From assembly GCA_963790585.1 (NCBI GenBank), contig CAWBOY010000001.1:248001-312000 (forward strand): a DNA stretch of 64,000 nucleotides, read 5' to 3'. The DNA comes from CAWBOY01 sp963790585 (GTDB lineage: Bacteria; Planctomycetota; Planctomycetia; Gemmatales; Gemmataceae). Both the position numbers and the translations under genes were made by a program. Numbering within the stretch: the first letter of the stretch is position 1; each line of letters opens with the position of its first letter. The notes below the pieces were generated by a model. It had not been told where the DNA came from. It searched no databases and saw only the letters and a list, made by a program, of their open reading frames with translations. Shown piece by piece: positions 63,801-64,000 of this stretch.

Positions 63801-64000
63801 AGCCGTTGAGCTTCAAGGCACTTTGAATCGTGCCGGTGATATTGATGAGCTGCAATTGCGAGCCGGCGCTCACCGTGACATTGCCCGTCGAGCCGCCCAA
63901 GGCGTTGGCATTTGTGATTTGAATGATACCGGCATTGGTATCAAGAGCGATGGGGCCGGTGAAGGCGCTATTGTCCGCCGTCAGCTTGAGGACGCCGGCG
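54475..64000 (-). CDS. Giant surface protein, main part: autotransporter-type strand repeats, BNR propeller, first Ig domain (N-terminus beyond window)
   Basis: The frame is open to the window edge; codons above 63900 continue as LKLTADNSAFTGPIALDTNA, so the start lies outside. About 11 autotransporter-associated strand repeats are seen, each of the type K-x-G-x-G-x-L-x-L ... N-x-Y-x-G-x-T-x-I-x-x-G-x-L-x-V-x-N-x-x-A-L-G. A Sortilin/BNR propeller (58060-60800) interrupts them, and a 75-residue module GTFTLTYNGQTT...SIGGVGG occurs three times (near 61090, 56490 and 55840). The last part is Ig domain 1 of 13 (DTATVGLSSSANPSVYGQDV). It ends at a frameshift near 54510. Probably a secreted adhesin or matrix protein. 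Confidence 0.9.
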   Translation of the reverse strand, partial: AGVLKLTADNSAFTGPIALDTNAGIIQITNANALGGSTGNVTVSAGSQLQLINITGTIQSALKLNGSGISNDGALLNVSDNVVAGKDVPNNWGGPITLDSDAFFGANAGDLIISGVITDLGAGHSVSKAGAGEVTFVQANTYRGTTSIYNGILDIQNAGSLGSGDSTAATQVNVFSNLVTQGTLQLDDPKGIGFTVANKILSMDPYPTNLLSPPTNTTILNEPANELGEINNFSGSNTWSGPVHLGNPGPSNGTSVFVSAGEATTLTFSGVVSDPNGVMTLTKIAHGTLDLTSSNTYRGGTNIYDGILEIQDSQALGPVTSAVTIDNPNPGVNGHIGTLELAVDNIPDSVTGNTTSLLVSNPVTVNNTGNGFSGLGSIYSHSGINTFAGSLKIDSVTVAQPTASIGVDPAANPIGAPYTYDVTANGTVLDDSLTFSGTISNGPFTNTVVVSKVGGGQLILPTANAYIGPTKITSGWVTVENSQAFGGHEAGLGDTQQPYVSVYQGAAIHLLPVGSTTSLNLPYNLNLAGSGATTAYSLTSNQGALENLAGINTISGLISLNGNVGLGVEQIYNSTSGDPNFSSNPLSQLTETGSIQQITPVINITAPSSGGPAEDDNIIDVGTIGGKAVIDFNAYSIPDDLRVYYGPIGTPGSKLLYDSSTGTDPQNPTSSNEAIITVTWTATSATATAAPVDGTGYRLGPVVSNYGPLTSTQIEIVVNQGGSLQDGTVWDYTAQVFPNSPATGSITKLGSQLLVLQGDGTYTGGIDIKQGVVRDANNTGLGTGDTTTVETGAALELSQTLARNNGGISAGLQTSGEHLILNGPGNTTVNPLVDPFVGIVAPLTVINGDQMWRGPITMNTTSTIFVPTNSRLTFAGVVDDATNTAASGSDINFTGGGELDISGTNTYRGSTYVKQGVLVLENSQGLGSTPISQVETVTVTGTAGTFTLTYNGQTTISLPFNATPTAVAAALNALSSISGVNGFVTVTQVGNVYYVGFGGQLTGFNLSPMTATGSGGATATVAVSNIGAGATTVSSGASLVLQGGISVGGKPLMVQGSGLATASSLQNQWFNVGPAPISGNITTQAGLIAGSGTVAGRVTSVAVDPTDANVIYIATGGGGAWKTINGGQTWVQLFDGGNGSTIYAGAIAVAPSDPRVIYLGTGETDNTSDSYYGTGVYKSTDSGRTWTLLKDLAATNQNPLYGQGISAIVVDPNKSNLIYVASSDLTQNGATGAPGIYRYNGANWFDMTAVVSTARATATGTTTPPPHTPGPDDDFRINFPTVNATWSDLILLPTQAYNLEPGANGGFNNPYSLYAALGTSNGSPTANQLAPPPPNPYDTIAFPAGGLVINAVYRIDNPQANDPIWFVGNGIFVPPTASAPAQELNIDSQAGDFPNPGTNVRLTNGNIKLAGVSRVNPATGSSSLALTTVYAAISHTPNEVVAPGNGVNNSALDGQLFEIRKSTDGGQTWGTTITPPANLNYLGNLGYYASAIVAKLTDPTNQLSSAITIYVAGSEQQTNPANPAVPSNHTEQVLTTQDTGAGAPTWVDISVDLKGNSPHTGAHSLAFTASGQVLDATDGGIWSLNPVSDLWTDINGNLSNLLTNSVASNPTNINAFVAGFENNGEAVDNGNQTWNLAAIGDGGTTYYDPTNPNTIYEAADGVLIKSTTGGTLGSFKQLIPGQVQPFYPTDPTYSPYYEAYQSYVSDGNYPNFINQNFTRAIDTTALGNFALVVDPINSQRILMGGKPLTPPNQPFPTPQQLTASALYESFNGGTTWSDLLPPAALNGVTQIAIATDQGPYSPDPAFTSVTDLGANTYDPNTIYISDGSKVYLSKNNGTSWVNRTTNLPNGIVISDVVVDPRNRDIVYVTSSASIGSGLGRIFVSNNAGRSWSSITGNLPDQPVWTLTVDPRDGTLYAGTDNGVYSAGNSGISWSTFGVGLPQVSVRQVDLNLNLNTITLATYGRGVYQLALSNQQANAGAFTATSGASVWTGTVFLSAATTISANGTTVLPNTNSSSQLTIVGTITDATPGANYQLTKIGQGNVVLSGTNLYGGVTDIQQGNLVVQSPNALGTNTATSAIVETGAALELASNLNIKPIILHGDGISLNGHNTGALHNISNINTYNGTITLASNSTIGVDSGSSLAIVATGVDLPGQVGTITDGTNSFSLTKELTGTLYLTTADSYHGGTSVNQGVLNIQNAQALGAAGTLTGVLDGAQLQIQGGIEVANENLRISGSGIFGSGAFESTGGLNKWDGSVTLAQDAAFSPATNPPTSVSIGVLATSSTDGLVINGVISQYAGALTPIGLTKVGGGVLTLNNANTYAGVTSINAGAIRVENSGALGTGGSPPSGGTIVMPGAALQLDGSIAPLNIVGETVTLNGTGLTNTGALENFAGANTLGGSIILQSNTSIGVDGTSQLTVSGTVQDVSPTPLTPPTLTKLGTGTLVLPSANTFHGATFITNGTVNIQNSAALGSPTNEVQTISLTGASTGTFTVTFNGQTTAPLAFTSSAVQVMNALNALSSIGGVGGSVTVTLLANTYTVTFGGSLAGQSQPLMVATGATGTVANVARVTAGHPTATVVSSGATLQLQGGINVSTDALTLNGIGANPAGGALESVSGVNTWSAPITLGSTSSIGADASSTLIINQAISDNSNGFGVNKVGTGTVQYAGTTSNAYTGLTQVFAGTLQLNKTATLDTQAVALTGTSTGTFSLTFNGQTTSPLAFNATAVQVQTALNSLSSIGGVGGAVGVSLSGNTYTIQFGGAFAGMSEPLMTATGAGGAAATVTRIATGFSPFAIVGNLTIGSGVVTPGSPKTVQLLADNQISTASQALNVNILADGVFDLNNHSQLVNTLTMVGGEVALNGANSKLTLGLGNLTATADASGNPATITGPGTLSLGGSTRNIIVNGTAPVGLTIASVISGVNVEGLVKTGTGTLDLTALNTYTGGTTVGQGEILADGPLTGNTIGAVTLNGGAIGGNGIVASINSSGGTIQPGDSNTSTGTLTSGPVTLDKNSTFFVALNGTGAGQFDQLDVNGDIYLNNANLAGFVGSGVNLGDSFTIIQTTGGSVHGTFSTTGSAGTVFVGGQKFNIVYNSNSVVITSVRDTATVGLSSSANPSVYGQDVLITATITPEAGSGSIPTTDTVTFTIDQGTPTAFTQTVQVAQTTRPCSIRS
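58060..60800 (-). other. BNR/Sortilin-like propeller region inside the giant protein
   Basis: About 910 residues with Asp-box strings: GAWKTINGGQTWVQLFDGG, GVYKSTDSGRTWTLLKDL, EIRKSTDGGQTWGTTI, YESFNGGTTWSDLLPP, KVYLSKNNGTSWVNRTTNL and RIFVSNNAGRSWSSITGNLP, alternating with VAVDPTDANVIYIATGGGG-type blade edges. It starts after QNQWFNVGPAPISGN and ends with YGRGVYQLALSN. The strand repeats resume on either side. Confidence 0.9.

Overview
This window is chromosomal DNA from a planctomycete, most likely of the Gemmataceae/Gemmatales group. The assignment rests on lineage-typical families: a PSCyt1-DUF1549-DUF1553 protein followed by a Tat-exported DUF1501 protein, a BBP7-type outer-membrane barrel, a secreted beta-helix protein with the planctomycete LEDRSLLS-type N-terminal motif, an ECF sigma factor paired with a Ser/Thr kinase, a PEP-CTERM protein, a squalene-associated FAD desaturase and two GC-rich tRNA genes. 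No CRISPR array, rRNA, replication origin or biosynthetic cluster was seen.

Layout. 1-1.45 kb: transposase and integrase remnants abutting tRNA-Phe. 1.57-7 kb: hpnE and a 1244-residue beta-helix surface protein. 7.2-12.8 kb: YjbR-like protein, beta-carbonic anhydrase, a receptor-type Ser/Thr kinase joined to a urea/amide-type periplasmic sensor (split by a frameshift), a bestrophin-like channel and an NlpC/P60 hydrolase. 12.9-20 kb: housekeeping and membrane genes (SprT-like, DinB, YaeR-like VOC, dprA, aroB, two zinc-ribbon membrane proteins, apbE). 20-25.8 kb: SUMF1-type protein, Gfo/Idh/MocA oxidoreductase, phosphohexomutase, SDR. 25.8-27.1 kb: insertion-sequence debris and large palindromes. 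27.1-31.7 kb: MGDG-synthase-like glycosyltransferase, a two-gene ABC-2 exporter, a Cys-rich protein and tRNA-Leu. 32-40 kb: two small secreted proteins and the PSCyt1/DUF1501/propeller operon. 40-42 kb: an uncharacterised HTH gene pair and a decayed VapBC-type module. 41.9-50 kb: PEP-CTERM NHL propeller, ECF sigma/kinase pair, RepA-like ATPase, BBP7 porin-like barrel. 50.4-64 kb: one giant surface protein (over 4,500 residues within the window, N-terminus beyond the edge) made of autotransporter-type beta-strand repeats, a BNR propeller and 13 Ig-like repeats.

Two themes cut across the window. First, at least nine single-base frameshifts plus one nonsense change interrupt otherwise conserved genes; nearly all look like one-base deletions outside long homopolymers, so sequencing or assembly error is at least as likely as real decay. 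Second, many intergenic gaps carry large palindromes belonging to several recurring families, usually just past stop codons. Functionally, the most suggestive neighbourhood is carbonic anhydrase - sensor kinase - bestrophin, which could be an inorganic-carbon or anion-sensing locus (inference only).
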